From assembly GCA_016781135.1 (NCBI GenBank), contig JADDQY010000009.1, positions 1 to 41,043 of the forward strand: a stretch of DNA of 41,043 bases, read 5' to 3'. Both the position numbers and the translations under genes were made by a program. The notes beneath the pieces were generated by a model, which saw only the letters and a program-made list of their open reading frames with translations, was not told where the DNA came from and searched no databases. How positions within the stretch are numbered: the stretch's first letter is position 1; every line of letters starts with the position of its first letter. The DNA is from Actinomycetota bacterium (lineage in GTDB: Bacteria; Actinomycetota; Acidimicrobiia; Acidimicrobiales; CADCSY01). Positions 26,771-34,865 of the stretch are shown here, piece after piece.

Positions 26771-27382
26771 ATGGCGGCTGCGGAGCCCGTTCCCACGACC
26801 CGTGACGCCATCGTCACGGCGGCCACGCGCGCCTTCGGAGAGCACGGCTACGACGGTACTTCGCTCAGCCAGATCGCGGATGCCGTGGGCATCCGTCGTC
26901 CCAGCTTGCTGCACCACTTCACCTCGAAGGAGTCGCTGTACCAGGAGGTGTTCACCCGGTTGCTCAGTGACTGGACGGTGCGGGTGGAAGAGGCGGTTGA
27001 CAGCCCCCGGGAGGGCTGGAAGCTGGTCGACCACGTCATCGACGCCGGGTTCACCTTCTTCTGCGAGAACCCCGAGTTCGTCCGCCTCGTCCGGAGGGAG
27101 GCCATCGAGGGCGGCAACCACCTCGGCATCGACTTGGGCGCCGCTCTACGCCCCCACCTCCAGCGGGCGGTGGCGTTCTTCGAGCGGGAGATGGACGCGG
27201 GGCGGTTCCGCCGTCACGACCCCGAGCAACTGCTGCTCACCGGGTACGGGGCGCTCCTCAGCTACTTCTCCGACGTGCCCTTCCTCGAGGGGCTGCTCGG
27301 CGAGGATCCCCTCAGCCCCGAGGCCCTGGCCCGCCGGCTGGCCCACGTCAGGGCCTTCTTCCGGGCCGCCCTGGAGCCGTAG
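26771..27382 (+). CDS. TetR/AcrR-family transcriptional regulator
   Basis: [52 protein letters not shown]: TetR HTH. Confidence 0.94.
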   Translation: MAAAEPVPTTRDAIVTAATRAFGEHGYDGTSLSQIADAVGIRRPSLLHHFTSKESLYQEVFTRLLSDWTVRVEEAVDSPREGWKLVDHVIDAGFTFFCENPEFVRLVRREAIEGGNHLGIDLGAALRPHLQRAVAFFEREMDAGRFRRHDPEQLLLTGYGALLSYFSDVPFLEGLLGEDPLSPEALARRLAHVRAFFRAALEP

Positions 27383-27508
27383 GCGCTCATCGCCGAGACG
27401 GAAATCGACGACGGCTTGATCCTGGTCCGGAGTCCGCCTCTGGCGGCGGATGTGGGGGCCGAGCTGGCATGGCGGTTCCGGCACGCGGCCGGCTCGTCGT
27501 GAGGGGCC

Positions 27509-27514
27509 TATCGT
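27509..27514 (+). promoter_or_regulatory. Putative leaderless -10 for dacB
   Basis: TATCGT, 8 nt before GTG 27523. Confidence 0.55.
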
Positions 27515-27522
27515 TGCCCGGC

Positions 27523-28929
27523 GTGCGGCGGCACCTGCTTCCGGTGATCCTCGCGTTGGTCTCGGTGTCGTGCACGGTCATCGGGTTGCGGCTCCAGCCC
27601 GCCGAGGTGGCTGCCCCGGCCGAACGGGCGTCGGTGTCGGGGCTCGCCCCCCAGGCTCCGGTGCTCAGCCCCCGGCGGGTGCCGGGGCTGCTGGCCCAGC
27701 CGATCGGCACTGCCAGGCTGACCCAGGCCCTGCAGGCCATCGCCGACCGCACGCCGTCGAGCGCATGCCTGTTGGTCACCGAAGGAACCCGCGTCCTGTT
27801 CGAACAGCGGGCCGACCAGCCCCTCGTCCCGGCGTCGGGCATGAAGCTGCTGACGGCGGCGGCGGCGATCGACCAGCTCGGCGCCGACCACCGGCTGCGT
27901 ACCGAGGTGGTGGCCGTGGGAGTGCCCTCGGGTGGCGTGGTGGACGGCGACCTGTGGCTGGTGGGCGGGGGCGACCCCGTGCTGGGGACGGTGGAGTGGT
28001 CGGCCAGCTTCCTCCGCCAGCCCCAGCTCACCACCTCTTTCGAGGAGCTCGCCGACCGGGTCGTCGAGGCGGGGGTGACCGAGGTCCGTGGGCGGGTGGT
28101 GGGCGACGAGAGCCGCTACGACCGAACCCGCTACGTCCCGACCTGGCCCGAGCGCTACATGGCCGAGCATCAGATCGGTCCACTCTCGGCCCTGTCCGTG
28201 AACGACGGCTTCGCCGAGTGGGAGCCCGAGCCGGTTCCCTTCGCCGATCCCCCTTCCGGCGCCGCGGGGGTGCTCACCGAGCTGCTGCGCCAGCGGGGGG
28301 TGGTGGTGGCCGGTGAGCCCGCAGCGGGCACCGCTCCCGCCGCCGCCACCGCGGTGGCGGGCATCGACTCGCCTCCGGTCGGCGAGCTGGTGGGCCAGAT
28401 GCTGCGCGAGAGCGACAACGGCACCGCCGAGCTGTTGGTCAAGGAGCTCGGCGTCCGGGCAGGCTCGGGCACGACGGCGGAGGGCACCGGGGTGGTGATC
28501 TCCTCGCTCGGGGCCATGGGGTTGTCCACCGACGGGGTGCGGCTACGCGACGGGTCCGGCCTCGACCCGGCGAACCAGGTCACCTGCCGCCTGCTGCACG
28601 ACCTTCTGGCGGCAAGCGACGACGGGCCGATCGACGAGGGGCTGCCAGTCGCCGGCGCGAGCGGTACCTTGACCGACCGCTTCGTGGGCACCCCGGTGAG
28701 CGGCCGCCTCCGGGCCAAGACCGGATCTCTTCGAGGTGTCGCCTCGCTGTCGGGCTTCGCCACCACCCAGGGCGGGTTCCAGCTCACCTTCTCGTCGATC
28801 GTCAACGGGGTCGACCGCTTCCAGGAAGGCCTGCCCCTCCACGACGCGCTGGGGAGCGCCCTGGTGCGCTATCCGGACCTCCCCAGCCTCGAGGAGATCG
28901 GACCCGCCGGCTACGCGGCGGCGGCGTGA
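27523..28929 (+). CDS. dacB: D-alanyl-D-alanine carboxypeptidase/endopeptidase (PBP4/DacB family)
   Basis: LVPASGMKLLTAAAAIDQLGADHRLRTEVV (SxxK), LRESDNGTAELLVKELG (SxN), AKTGSLRGVASLSGF (KTG). Start GTG 27523 preferred over ATG 27469 because of the promoter position. Confidence 0.88.
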   Translation: MRRHLLPVILALVSVSCTVIGLRLQPAEVAAPAERASVSGLAPQAPVLSPRRVPGLLAQPIGTARLTQALQAIADRTPSSACLLVTEGTRVLFEQRADQPLVPASGMKLLTAAAAIDQLGADHRLRTEVVAVGVPSGGVVDGDLWLVGGGDPVLGTVEWSASFLRQPQLTTSFEELADRVVEAGVTEVRGRVVGDESRYDRTRYVPTWPERYMAEHQIGPLSALSVNDGFAEWEPEPVPFADPPSGAAGVLTELLRQRGVVVAGEPAAGTAPAAATAVAGIDSPPVGELVGQMLRESDNGTAELLVKELGVRAGSGTTAEGTGVVISSLGAMGLSTDGVRLRDGSGLDPANQVTCRLLHDLLAASDDGPIDEGLPVAGASGTLTDRFVGTPVSGRLRAKTGSLRGVASLSGFATTQGGFQLTFSSIVNGVDRFQEGLPLHDALGSALVRYPDLPSLEEIGPAGYAAAA

Positions 28930-29567
28930 GCGACCACCCCGGCGCGATGAGCGACGACATCCCCATGTTCCCGCTGGGCACGGTGCTGTTCCCCGGCGTC
29001 TACCTGCCCCTCCACGTGTTCGAGCCCCGCTACCAGGACCTGGTCCGGGTCTGCCTCGAAGGAACTCCGGAGTTCGGGGTGGCGCTGATCGAGCGGGGAC
29101 ACGAGGTGGGCGGCGGCGACGTCCGCTTCGAGGCTGGCTGCGTGGCCCGCATCGTCGCCGCCGCCGAGCTCGACGGCGGGCGGTGGGCCCTCGGCACGGT
29201 CGGCACCCGGCGGGTCCGAGTGCGGCGCTGGCTGCCCGACGCCCCCTATCCGCGGGCGGTCGTCGACGACTGGGACGATCCGCCGCCGGGCCCCGACGCC
29301 GCCCGGCGCCTCCCCGAGGTTGCCGTCAGGCTCCGCCGGGTCCTCGCCTTGGCCGCGGAGATGGGGGAGATCGCCGCCGACGCCACCACACCGATCGGCG
29401 ACGAGCCGTTGGTCGCCGGCTACCAGATGGCCGCCCTGGCCCCCGTCGGCCCCCTCGACAAGCTGGCCCTGCTCTGCGCCCCCACGCCCGAGGAGCGCCT
29501 CGACCTGCTCGACCGCCTGCTGGACGAGGAGGAGGCCGTGCTTGCCAGGCGACTCGAAGGGGGATAG
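28926..29567 (+). CDS. LON peptidase N-terminal (substrate-binding) domain protein
   Basis: IPMFPLGTVLFPGVYLPLHVFEPRYQDLVRVCLEGTPEFGVALIERGHEVGGGDVRFEAGCVARIV; GTGA overlap with dacB. Confidence 0.88.
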   Translation: MSDHPGAMSDDIPMFPLGTVLFPGVYLPLHVFEPRYQDLVRVCLEGTPEFGVALIERGHEVGGGDVRFEAGCVARIVAAAELDGGRWALGTVGTRRVRVRRWLPDAPYPRAVVDDWDDPPPGPDAARRLPEVAVRLRRVLALAAEMGEIAADATTPIGDEPLVAGYQMAALAPVGPLDKLALLCAPTPEERLDLLDRLLDEEEAVLARRLEGG

Positions 29568-29594
29568 GAAGGGCCTCTCTCAGACCCACGAGGA

Positions 29595-29927
29595 GTGCCC
29601 GTGCCCGAGCGGCACCGCGACGACACGTCGCTACCGAACCTGGCCACCGAGCTGTGGGACCTCGTGCGCGCCTACGCCAAGCAAGAGACGATCGAGCCGA
29701 TCAAGGGGCTCGGACGGTTCGTGACTTTCGGGGTCGCCGGGTCGGTGCTGCTCGGGATCGGTTCGGTGCTGCTCGCGCTCGCCGTACTCCGGGCCCTGCA
29801 GACCGAGACGGGGGCGCTGTTCGATGCGACCTGGTCGTTCGCCCCGTACCTGCTCACACTGGTGGTGTGCACGGTGGTGATCGCCATGGCCGCGTCTGCC
29901 ATGCGGAGGAAGGGGACCAACCCGTGA
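29595..29927 (+). CDS. Small membrane protein (actinobacterial holin-like/phage-holin-superfamily type, tentative)
   Basis: Two hydrophobic segments (FVTFGVAGSVLLGIGSVLLALAVLRAL; FAPYLLTLVVCTVVIAMAASAM). Confidence 0.55.
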   Translation: MPVPERHRDDTSLPNLATELWDLVRAYAKQETIEPIKGLGRFVTFGVAGSVLLGIGSVLLALAVLRALQTETGALFDATWSFAPYLLTLVVCTVVIAMAASAMRRKGTNP

Positions 29928-30151
29928 CCGTCACTTCCCGGGTCGGCGACGGGGCCACCGTCTCCCGTGACGACATCGAGCGCAAGCTGCGGGAGATCCG
30001 GGGCGAGGCCGGCGAAGTTGCCGAGTCGGGCCGCAGCTACGCCTTGATCGCCGCCGCCGCCGCCGCCGTCGTCGTCGTGGCCCTGGCCTACCTTTTGGGC
30101 CGGCGCAAGGGGCGCCGACGCTCCACGGTGGTCGAGGTCAGGCGGGTGTGA
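29924..30151 (+). CDS. Small single-pass membrane protein
   Basis: VTVTSRVGDGATVSRDDIERKLREIRGEAGEVAESGRSYALIAAAAAAVVVVALAYLLGRRKGRRRSTVVEVRRV; GTGA overlap with the upstream gene. Confidence 0.55.
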   Translation: MTVTSRVGDGATVSRDDIERKLREIRGEAGEVAESGRSYALIAAAAAAVVVVALAYLLGRRKGRRRSTVVEVRRV

Positions 30152-30349
30152 CGTGGCTCGACCTCGCTCGTTCCCGGCGTGGGCTCCGTTCGGTCGAGTT
30201 GACGCCGCTCCGAGCGGCCGCCGGGCCCGGTCGGCCGGCGCGCTGAGCACGCACCTGGGTCGCTTCACTCGACCAGCCGCCGTGCCATTCAGGGGCGCCG
30301 CCGCCGACCGGCGGTCGCCCCGGGAGCCTCGGCCGGCTGGGGGGGCCTG

Positions 30350-30562
30350 ATGTGGCGCTACCTCTACCGGCGGGCGCAGCTGAAGGGGCTCTTCGGCGGA
30401 TCGAGGGCCTGGACAGTTTTGTGGGCGGTGATCTTCGTCAGGCGGATGCTGCGCAAGGCCGGGCGCGGCGAGGCGGAGACGGTGTACTCCGAGGCGCTGC
30501 GCCCCGGTGAGCAGCTGGTGATCACCCACGAGCGCCACCCGCCGAAGGGTCGGCGCCGTTGA
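30350..30562 (+). CDS. Small conserved hypothetical protein
   Basis: MWRYLYRRAQLKGLFGGSRAWTVLWAVIFVRRMLRKAGRGEAETVYSEALRPGEQLVITHERHPPKGRRR; TTGA overlap with TrmI. Confidence 0.6.
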   Translation: MWRYLYRRAQLKGLFGGSRAWTVLWAVIFVRRMLRKAGRGEAETVYSEALRPGEQLVITHERHPPKGRRR

Positions 30563-31368
30563 GCCGGCCCCTTCGCCACGGTGAGCTCGTCATCCTCGTG
30601 GACAGCAAAGGGCGCCAGTACCTGGTCACCCTGGACGAGGACGCCCAGTTCCACAGCCACACCGGGTACTTCGACCACGCCGAGCTCATCGGTCAGGAGG
30701 AGGGCGCCACGGTGCGGTCGAGCACGGGCGCCCGCTACACCGTCATGCGCCCCACCCTCGCCGACTTCGTGCTGCGCATGCCTAGGGGGGCGCAGGTGAT
30801 CTATCCCAAGGACCTCGGCGCCATCCTCGTGCTCGCCGACATCTTCCCCGGTGCCCGGGTCCTGGAGGCGGGCGTCGGATCGGGCGCCTGCTCGCTTGCC
30901 CTGGTGCGGGCCGGGGCGGAGGTGGTGGGCTACGAGATCCGCCCCGAGTTCGCCCAGCGGGCCAGGGCCAACGTGGCGACCTACCTCGGGGAGGCGGCGT
31001 CGGCGAGGTTCCGGGTGCACGAGCGCGACATCTACGCCGGCATCGACGAGCGGGGGCTCGACCGCCTCGTGCTCGACCTCCCCGAGCCCTGGCTGGTGGT
31101 GAAGCACGCCGAAGTGGCGCTACGGCCCGGTGGCATCTTCGTGGCCTACACCCCCTCGATCACCCAGGTGGCCCAGCTGCGGGAGTCGCTGGCCGAGAGC
31201 TGCTTCGAGTTGGCCGAGACGGTCGAGGTGCTGGCCCGCACCTGGCACGTGGAGGGCCAGGCCGTGCGCCCCGACCACCGGATGGTGGCCCACACCGGCT
31301 TCCTCACCTCGGCCCGGCTTCTCGGGCCCGTGCCCGGCGGCCTCAAGGCGGCGAGGGTGCCCCGGTGA
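30559..31368 (+). CDS. trmI: tRNA (adenine-N1)-methyltransferase TrmI (m1A58)
   Basis: GQYLVTLDEDAQFHSHTGYFDHAELIGQEEGATVRSSTGARYTVMRPTLADFVLRMPRGAQVIYPKDLGAILVLADIFPGARVLEAGVGSGACSLALVRAG. Confidence 0.92.
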   Translation: MSRPLRHGELVILVDSKGRQYLVTLDEDAQFHSHTGYFDHAELIGQEEGATVRSSTGARYTVMRPTLADFVLRMPRGAQVIYPKDLGAILVLADIFPGARVLEAGVGSGACSLALVRAGAEVVGYEIRPEFAQRARANVATYLGEAASARFRVHERDIYAGIDERGLDRLVLDLPEPWLVVKHAEVALRPGGIFVAYTPSITQVAQLRESLAESCFELAETVEVLARTWHVEGQAVRPDHRMVAHTGFLTSARLLGPVPGGLKAARVPR

Positions 31369-32525
31369 ACCTCTTCGACCTCGTCCTCGTGGCCATCGCG
31401 CTCAGCGCCGCCGCCGGCGGCTACCGGCTGGGCTTCCTCGCCCGGGCGTTGTCGTGGGTCGGCCTCGCCGTCGGGTTGTTGCTCACCGCCCGCTTCCTCC
31501 CCGACCTCCTCGAGCTGGCGGCGGTCACCGCCGACGATCCCACCCGCCGCCTCCTGGTGGCGGTGGTCATCCTGTTGCTCGGGGCCTTCCTCGGCCAGGG
31601 GCTCGGCCTGCTCGTCGGCACCCAGGCGCATCTTGCCATCCCCTCGGCGGCCCGGCCCCTCGACCGTGCCGGCGGCGCGGTCGCTGGGGCGTTCGGCGTG
31701 CTGGTGGGCGTCTGGTTGCTCTTGCCCACCCTGGCCCAGGTGCCGGGGACCGTCTCGCGCCTCTCCCGCGGCTCCTCGATCGCCCGGGCCATCGACGAGA
31801 CCGCTCCCGCCCCACCCGACGCCCTCCAGACCCTGCGCCGGCTGGTCGGCGACACGCAGTTCCCCGATGTCTTCGCCGCGTTGCGCCCGTCCCCCGACGT
31901 CGGTCCGCCGCCGGCTGATTCTGGCCTCAGCCCCAGCCTGGCTCGAGCGGTGGCGTCCTCGACCTACCGGGTGGAGGGCGAGGCGTGTGGCCGCCTGCAG
32001 GAGGGAAGCGGGTTCGTGGCCGGGCCCGGGTTGGTCGTCACCAACGCCCACGTGGTGGCCGGCCAGGACGACACCGTGGTCATCGGCACCAACGGGAGCC
32101 GGACGTCGGCCACGGTCGTCTACTTCGACCCTGACACCGACCTCGCCCTGCTCGACGCCGACGTCGACGCACCACCGCTCGACGTCAGCGACGCCGGGGT
32201 GGGAGCCCAGGGCGCGGTGTTCGGCTACCCAGGCGGGGGTGACCTGCGGATCTCCCCGTTCGACGTGCGCGAGGAGCTGCAAGCGGTGGGACGGGACCTC
32301 TACGGCAACGGGCCCACCCGACGCCAGGTGCTCGTGCTGGCCAGTGAGCTGGCCCCCGGCGACTCGGGGGCCGCTCTGGTCGACGGTGGCGGGTCGGTGG
32401 TGGGCGTGGCCTTTGCCATCGCTCCCGACCGCTCGGCCACGGCCTACGCCCTCGACAGCGACGAGCTGCGCGCCGCGCTCGCCGCCCCCCGCGCCCCCAC
32501 CGGCACCGGGCCCTGCCTGGTGTGA
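31365..32525 (+). CDS. MarP-like membrane serine protease (CvpA-like domain + trypsin-like domain)
   Basis: N-terminal ~4 TM segments; SGFVAGPGLVVTNAHVVAGQDD, DPDTDLALLDAD, ASELAPGDSGAALVDGGGSVVGVAFAI: His-Asp-Ser protease motifs. Confidence 0.88.
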   Translation: MNLFDLVLVAIALSAAAGGYRLGFLARALSWVGLAVGLLLTARFLPDLLELAAVTADDPTRRLLVAVVILLLGAFLGQGLGLLVGTQAHLAIPSAARPLDRAGGAVAGAFGVLVGVWLLLPTLAQVPGTVSRLSRGSSIARAIDETAPAPPDALQTLRRLVGDTQFPDVFAALRPSPDVGPPPADSGLSPSLARAVASSTYRVEGEACGRLQEGSGFVAGPGLVVTNAHVVAGQDDTVVIGTNGSRTSATVVYFDPDTDLALLDADVDAPPLDVSDAGVGAQGAVFGYPGGGDLRISPFDVREELQAVGRDLYGNGPTRRQVLVLASELAPGDSGAALVDGGGSVVGVAFAIAPDRSATAYALDSDELRAALAAPRAPTGTGPCLV

Positions 32526-32567
32526 GCCAGCCGTACAAGAGGTTCGGCAGCGGGTGGCCGTGCCCTG

Positions 32568-33773
32568 CTAGGTCTTGCCCGGTGTGCGGGGTCGCCGAGG
32601 GGCACCGGGCAGGGCGGCGGCGAGGTGGTCGGACCAGCGGGTGACGAGGGGGCCGGTGACGGCGAGGAGCAGGACGTAGGCCGCGGCGACGGGGCCGAGC
32701 TCGGCCTCGATGCCGGCGGCCACGCCGAGACCGGCGATGACGATGGAGAACTCGCCCCGGGCAACGAGGGCGGTGCCCGCCCGCAGCCGGCCAGGGCGGG
32801 CGATGCCGATCCGCCCGGCCGCCCACCAACCGGTCGCCACCTTGGTGAGGGCGGTCAGCACGGCCAGGGCGAGGGCTGCGCCGAGGGCGGGCACCAGGTC
32901 CGAGGGCCGGATCTGCAGCCCGAAGAAGAAGAAGAAGGCGGCGGCGAATAGGTCGCGGAGCGGGCGGACCAGGAGGCTGGCCCGTTCCTGGGCGGGGCCG
33001 CCGAGAGCGATGCCCACGAGGAACGCCCCCACCGCGGCCGATACCTGGAGCTGGGCTGCCACCCCGGCGACCACCAGGGTGAGGCCGAGCACCCCGAGCA
33101 GGAGGGCCTCGTCGGAGCGGCTCAGGAGGGCCCGGCTGATCGTCGCGCCGTGGCGGAGGGCCACGAACAGGATCACCGTCACGGCGGCGAGGGCCACCGC
33201 CACCGAGACCAGGCCGGCGACCAGCGAGCCTCCCGCCAGCAGGACCGCGAGCACGGGCAGGTACACCGCCATGGCGAGGTCCTCCATGACGAGGATCGAC
33301 AGCACCGAGGGCGTCTCCCGGTTGCCGAGGCGGTCGAGGTCGGCCAGCACCTTGGAGATCACCCCTGACGACGAGATGTAGGTCACGCCGCCGAGGAGCA
33401 CGGCCGCGGTCGCGCTCCAGCCGAGCACCAAGGCCACGACCGCGCCGGGCACGGCGTTGGCCACGAGGTCGACCAGGCCCGCCGGTAGACCGACCCGCAG
33501 GTTCGAGCGAAGCTCCTCGGCGGTGTACTCGAGCCCCAGGGTGAGCAACAGCAGTACGACGCCGACCTCGGAGCCAACGGCCACGGCGTCGTCGCCGAGG
33601 TCGAGGCCGATGACCCCACCGCCACCGACGACGAGCCCGGCCACGAGGTAGAACGGGATCGGGCTGAAGCCGGTCCGATCGGCGAGGCGAGCGAGGCCGG
33701 CGAGGACGAGGACCACGAAACCCAGCTCCACCAGGACCGGAGCGACGTCACCGGGAGTGACGGCGAGGCTCAC
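32568..33773 (-). CDS. Cation:proton antiporter, CPA2 family (KhtU-like)
   Basis: 401 aa multi-TM; ARLADRTGFSPIPFYLVAGLVVGGGG...LLTLGLEYTAEELRSNLRVGL...ISSSGVISKVLADL...FFFFFGLQI. No cytosolic TrkA domain fused. Confidence 0.85.
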   Translation of the reverse strand: MSLAVTPGDVAPVLVELGFVVLVLAGLARLADRTGFSPIPFYLVAGLVVGGGGVIGLDLGDDAVAVGSEVGVVLLLLTLGLEYTAEELRSNLRVGLPAGLVDLVANAVPGAVVALVLGWSATAAVLLGGVTYISSSGVISKVLADLDRLGNRETPSVLSILVMEDLAMAVYLPVLAVLLAGGSLVAGLVSVAVALAAVTVILFVALRHGATISRALLSRSDEALLLGVLGLTLVVAGVAAQLQVSAAVGAFLVGIALGGPAQERASLLVRPLRDLFAAAFFFFFGLQIRPSDLVPALGAALALAVLTALTKVATGWWAAGRIGIARPGRLRAGTALVARGEFSIVIAGLGVAAGIEAELGPVAAAYVLLLAVTGPLVTRWSDHLAAALPGAPRRPRTPGKT

Positions 33774-33879
33774 GCCGGGTCGGGGCCGGGTTGGGGGTCG
33801 GTGCTGGCCCGGAGGGATCGCGCCAGAGCCAGGGGAGGCGCGGGCTCAGCCGGCGCCGGCGGGACCAAACTGTCGCCGC

Positions 33880-34380
33880 TTACGGCCCGGTTCGGGCGCC
33901 ACTCTGGAGCAGGCCGAACAGCTCCTTGATGCCCTCGGGGGTGCCCACGGCCACGGCCGTGTCGCCGGGCAACAGCTGGAAGTCGCCGCCCGGAGCCGGG
34001 ATGGTCTCGGTCCCACGTACCACGGCCACGATCGAGACCCCGGTCGAGGACCTCAAGGCGGCTTCCCGCAGTGTTGCCCCTGAGCAGGCCGAGGTGGCGG
34101 CGACGGGGAGCCAGTCGATGGTCAGGCCCTCGATGTCCTGTTGGAGCTCGGCCAGGCGCTCGCTGACCTGGGTGGCCCCGAGCAGCTCGGCGAGGGTGTG
34201 GGTGTCGTCGGCGTCGAGGCGTACGACGCTTCCGCAGGCGTCGGGGTCGTCGTCGTCGTAGAGGAGCAGCTCGCGCCGTCCGGTGCGGTGCACGAGGACG
34301 CCGATGCGGTCGCCGTCAGTGGTCACGAAGTCGTACCTCACCCCCACGCCGGGGAGTTGGGTTTCGGCGACCTCGGCCAT
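33880..34380 (-). CDS. RCK_C/TrkA-C domain regulatory subunit (KhtT-like)
   Basis: MAEVAETQLPGVGVRYDFVTTDGDRIGVLVHRTGRRELLLYDDDDPDACGSVVRLDADDTHTLAELLG...SIVAVVRGTETIPAPGGDFQLLPGDTAVAVGTPEGIKELFGLL; adjacent to the CPA2 antiporter. Confidence 0.83.
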   Translation of the reverse strand: MAEVAETQLPGVGVRYDFVTTDGDRIGVLVHRTGRRELLLYDDDDPDACGSVVRLDADDTHTLAELLGATQVSERLAELQQDIEGLTIDWLPVAATSACSGATLREAALRSSTGVSIVAVVRGTETIPAPGGDFQLLPGDTAVAVGTPEGIKELFGLLQSGARTGP

Positions 34381-34428
34381 GGTGTTACGGGCGGCCGGTG
34401 GCGCGGGCCGAAGCGGTGGGGAATCCGC

Positions 34429-34671
34429 TCACTCCGCCTCGATGAAGATGCACTCCCCCGGGCACTCCTCGGCCGACTCGACCACGGCGTCGAGCAGGTG
34501 GTCGGGGAAGGCCGCCAAGCCCTCGGCCCCCCCGGGGTCGCTGTAGACCTTTCCGCCCTCCTTGACGTAGGCCAGGCCGTCGTCGAGCAGGGTGAAGACG
34601 TCGGGGGCGATCTCCTCGCACAGGCCGTCGCCGGTGCAGAGATCCTGGTCGATCCAAACCTTCATGGGCAT
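34429..34671 (-). CDS. Ferredoxin (3Fe-4S type)
   Basis: MPMKVWIDQDLCTGDGLCEEIAPDVFTLLDDGLAYV...VESAEECPGECIFIEAE: CxxxxxC...CPxxC pattern. Confidence 0.88.
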   Translation of the reverse strand: MPMKVWIDQDLCTGDGLCEEIAPDVFTLLDDGLAYVKEGGKVYSDPGGAEGLAAFPDHLLDAVVESAEECPGECIFIEAE

Positions 34672-34701
34672 CAGCGCTCCCTCGTCTGGCGACGGCTCCG
34701 G

Positions 34702-34718
34702 CTCTTCGTAGCGAAGAG
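34702..34718. promoter_or_regulatory. Perfect inverted repeat in the ferredoxin/arc divergent intergenic region
   Basis: CTCTTCG-TAG-CGAAGAG; lies directly downstream (minus strand) of a putative ferredoxin -10 TAAATT (34726-34731). Confidence 0.5.
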
Positions 34719-34763
34719 GACCTTCAATTTACCCGGTCGCGACGAGGAAAACTGACGGAGGCG

Positions 34764-34776
34764 GGCACACTGTGCC
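34764..34776. promoter_or_regulatory. Palindrome upstream of the arc -10 (possible operator)
   Basis: GGCACA-C-TGTGCC; putative arc -10 TAGGGT at 34800-34805, so the palindrome centre is near -42. Confidence 0.4.
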
Positions 34777-34865
34777 TCCCCCGCAGATGGGCGCCCGTGT
34801 AGGGTCCCGAGCCGGCGGCGGCGGGGAGTCGGCCGGGAGCAGGCGGGAACGACAGGAGGTCCCGA

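Noticed and set aside
27434-27446. CCGCC-TCT-GGCGG hairpin after the TetR gene
   Set aside because: Only a 5-bp stem without U-tract; short GC inverted repeats are common at this composition.
30050-30079. (GCC)6(GTC)3 trinucleotide run
   Set aside because: In frame, encodes Ala6-Val in a predicted TM helix; ordinary codon usage at high GC and too short to claim phase variation.
30153-30350. 65-aa plus-strand ORF between two small genes
   Set aside because: Arg/Ala/Pro-rich translation typical of non-coding GC-rich DNA. The TGATG overlap with the next gene is suggestive, but there is no other support.
32922-32936. (GAA)5 run inside the antiporter gene
   Set aside because: Encodes Phe5 in a membrane helix of the CPA2 transporter on the minus strand; a coding consequence, not a regulatory repeat.
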